Made by a program: the position numbers and the translations under genes
In this document: positions 15,301 to 16,427 of the stretch, one piece after another
Position numbering within the stretch: position 1 is the stretch's first letter
Layout: each line of letters starts with the position of its first letter
Origin: Longicatena sp.
GTDB lineage: Bacteria > Bacillota_I > Bacilli_A > Erysipelotrichales > Erysipelotrichaceae
Length of the DNA stretch: 16,427 nucleotides
Assembly: GCA_020025055.1 (NCBI GenBank)
Contig: JAHHST010000029.1
Location: 1 to 16,427 of the forward strand
Direction of reading: 5' to 3'
Notes under the pieces: model-generated
Told to the model about the DNA's origin: nothing
Database searches by the model: none
What the model saw: only the letters and a program-made list of their open reading frames with translations

Positions 15301-16427
15301 AGTACAGTCTGTTTTTTAGTAACTACGCTTGTATGCTGGTCTTTATATGTTAGAGCAAATTCATATTTTGTTTCATCCAACGTATAACCATCACTAGCTT
15401 TGATTTCTTTTACATAGTAAGAACCTAGATATAAATTATCTACGCCTGCATTACCATCTTTGTCTGTAGTAAGAGTTGCAATTTTTTCATCTTTCTTATA
15501 AAGAACACTTCCATCAGCTGGATCTAATATATCTGCATTGGCATATAGACCATATTCTGCACCCTCTAATGTTGCCTCTCCTAAAGGCGTCTTTCCTGCT
15601 TTGCTATCTTCTTTAGATAGATTCACACTTCCTAATACACGTTTGTTTGATAATTCAGCTACATATGTTTTACCATCCTCACGGATTTTATAAACGACTT
15701 TTTGATCAGATTGAACATAACCATTTGGAGCTGTTTTCTCTACTAAATAATAATCTCCATATCTTACTAAATCACTTTTAGCGATTCCTTTATCATTTGT
15801 AGTAATATCTCCTACATAGGTATCATCGCTCTTGTATACGGAGAATGTAGTGTTTGCAGCGACTACTGTTTTTCCTGTATCAATATCTTTTTTAATTGCT
15901 TGGATATATCCCTCGATTGGTTGATCTGTTGCATTTACTTCTATCTTTTGTTCATTTTTTGAAACTGTAATATGATAAATATTTGGATTTAATACATAAC
16001 CTGTTGGTGGAATGATTTCTTTGACAGTATAATCTCCAAAACGTAAATAATTGCTTTCTACATATCCTGTTGCAGTCGTAACCAAACGTTCTAATTCACG
16101 ATTTTGATTATCATAGATACCATAAGTAGCACCTGCTACTTGAGTCCCAGTTTTGCTATCCGTTTTTCTTAATTTTACTTTTCCTTTTACCCAATTATTT
16201 TTTGCAGTATAAGTAACTGTTTGATTAGGTTTGATTTGAATGCTTTTGATTGTTGGATCTAATACTAAATGTTTAGGAACTTCTACTTCTTGAATATATA
16301 CAGTTTTTGACTGCCAGTTATCAATCGTAACAGTTCCATCTTTACCTGTCATATAAGTCCATGTACTTCCGCTCATATCTGGATTATAAGAAGTCTTGAA
16401 CTTCGTATTTGGAACATAATTTCCATC
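12213..16427 (-). CDS. Large SpaA/Cna_B-repeat surface protein (adhesin or pilin-like), 5' end outside the window
   Basis: The reading frame runs to the window edge with no start codon that can be trusted: 17 codons before the first Met (16376) continue the same protein (DGNYVPNTKFKTSYNPD), so at least 1404 residues are encoded and the N-terminus is missing. The visible part has a partial N-terminal domain, about twelve SpaA/Cna_B-type beta-sandwich repeats (from 16187 to about 12320) and a VPDTG sorting signal. Repeats have Lys near the start (as in KLRKTD), Glu in the vKE.x.xP.GY motif, and Asn at the end, the residues that form intramolecular isopeptide bonds in this family. Function: wall-anchored, protease-resistant stalk for adhesion or a pilin. 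No sortase is in the window. The gene ends in TAATAA before the division operon, an unusual neighbour. Secretion signal and any thioester domain would be in the missing part. Confidence 0.93.
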   Translation of the reverse strand, partial: DGNYVPNTKFKTSYNPDMSGSTWTYMTGKDGTVTIDNWQSKTVYIQEVEVPKHLVLDPTIKSIQIKPNQTVTYTAKNNWVKGKVKLRKTDSKTGTQVAGATYGIYDNQNRELERLVTTATGYVESNYLRFGDYTVKEIIPPTGYVLNPNIYHITVSKNEQKIEVNATDQPIEGYIQAIKKDIDTGKTVVAANTTFSVYKSDDTYVGDITTNDKGIAKSDLVRYGDYYLVEKTAPNGYVQSDQKVVYKIREDGKTYVAELSNKRVLGSVNLSKEDSKAGKTPLGEATLEGAEYGLYANADILDPADGSVLYKKDEKIATLTTDKDGNAGVDNLYLGSYYVKEIKASDGYTLDETKYEFALTYKDQHTSVVTKKQTVLERVKAQAFQIIKVSDDGIEETKFLQGAEFTIKLKKDVDKLGWDDAPIAKNAQGKPASVMVSDKKGYAVSDKLPYGTYIVKETKVPADHYAVEDFEVQITEDSREPQEWRVLTDQKFRALIKVVKLDQETGKTVLLPNTTFKIKNLETNEYVEQWVFLPIPHKVTEFKTTEDGTVTTPTTLTAGTYQLEEIHAPFGYVLNEEPIRFEVRINSVYEVAEDGKTPIITVTKEDVSQKGTILVKKRGEKLAGIQKDDKGNIQFIYENQNVNDAEFQIKADEDIYSADNQKDLIYKKGQVVDTIKGNKATKQLPLGKYSVHEVVAGHGFILNTEIKKVELKYAGETVEVVNEETSYINERQKTLIEVSKQDKENQTKLQGAVFGIYAKEDIASVTGNVLVKKGTLIETVTTDENGKALLKADLPLDHKYEVREIKAPIGYAGTNEVIEINTQYQGQEKTTISFKPLFENEITKVEVSKKDIANNEEIAGATLTVYPKGNKVETFDTWVSGQDGANEDGTVKPHIIKGLEVGKTYVLEEISSPYGYAIAQNVEFTISDTGNVQSVEMKDEMVVGQLKWNKNGELFNQTVTGQTEFGKTESPVWNKSNLLGAEITIYADEDITIGNHTYYKKDEAIEVLESDWKEVLSKKLPVGKYYYKETKVPHGYIQDTEKHQFEIKDNQINELQVVVSTLANTRAKVNIDMTKVLEEQEIFKNPNAYKDVVFGIYAREDIYDYMGNVAIENGTLIYTSGLNKDGTLTLADTFDLPNGVYYIKELATNPQYVLNDTEYDFEIAYQGKDITSYKVSIGENGIINNELARGSILVHKVDADDQDKVLSGVEFHLSDKKDMSNIIKTVKTDDKGIAEFKDLELGTYYVQEAKQLDGYVLNNAVYEVKVSRDKDVLEITCVNKPTEMEFSKVDITNNEELPGATIIVTDKETGKLIDKWVSTKESHKIKYLVEGKEYVMTELMAPKGYQVAESITFVAKDNTKITMKDRLNEVVPDTGVSTQGWIFLCIIGFSGCIFVLKIRKKHTI
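12320..16187 (-). repeat. About twelve tandem SpaA/Cna_B-type protein domain repeats
   Basis: Each unit is about 80-125 residues, defined by a Lys-Asp start, a GA.F.IY core, Gly-Lys turns and a final EI..P.GY motif. Three subtypes can be seen: short TG-type units near the N-terminal end (KTDSKTG, KKDIDTG); longer units with an IYAxEDI motif and a KKG turn (such as IYAKEDI, IYADEDI, IYAREDI); and units with a KKDI or KVDI start, NNEE and a TWVS or KWVS motif (13900-13600 and 12560-12320). The repeats diverge at DNA level, so recent duplication is not evident. Confidence 0.8.

Noticed and set aside
12213..16427. ATG at 16376 as the start of the adhesin gene
   Set aside because: No ribosome site precedes it, the frame continues open to the window edge with similar protein sequence, and a secreted protein should begin with a signal peptide.

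Overview
The window is AT-rich chromosomal DNA of a low-GC Firmicute. SepF, YlmH, DivIVA and a T-box-controlled isoleucyl-tRNA synthetase in a row, TTG starts and strong AAGGAGG-type ribosome binding sites all point that way. A gut Erysipelotrichia/Coprobacillaceae-type organism is my best guess, from gene content and the style of the surface protein; it is not proven. All genes but one are on the minus strand, so the window reads naturally from right to left.

From right to left: (1) 16427-12213, the 3' part of a very large surface adhesin/pilin-like protein with about twelve SpaA/Cna_B-type repeats and a C-terminal VPDTG sorting signal; its 5' end lies outside the window. (2) 12089-7404, the division and translation cluster sepF, ylmH, divIVA, Ile T-box leader, ileS, closed by a terminator. 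(3) 7382-6574, a SpoU-family 2'-O-ribose RNA methyltransferase with its own promoter and terminator. (4) 6534-5782, an orphan type IV prepilin peptidase, convergent with and overlapping by 14 bp the only plus-strand gene (5115-5795), an M15-type peptidase with a peptidoglycan-binding domain. (5) 4994-4088, a ZIP-family metal transporter behind a promoter fused to a perfect 14-bp inverted repeat, probably a metal-responsive operator. (6) 4087-3253, a gene-poor stretch with possible gene debris and one small membrane-anchored protein. (7) 3209-50, an NCS2 purine-type permease, a nucleoside hydrolase and an ECF transporter S component, ended by a terminator.

The most interesting reading concerns region 7. 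The leader between the nucleoside hydrolase and the ECF S gene closely resembles a preQ1-I riboswitch: CTGG/CCAG stem, GGTTC loop start, TAC then CCC, and an ATAAAAAACTAAG tail. With the hydrolase next door this suggests salvage of queuosine or queuine: the ECF S protein would capture the deazapurine, the hydrolase would free queuine from its ribose, and the riboswitch would sense sufficiency. The hydrolase has Asn where classical inosine-uridine hydrolases have the leaving-group His, which fits an unusual base. This is inference; ordinary purine salvage with the NCS2 permease is the main alternative.
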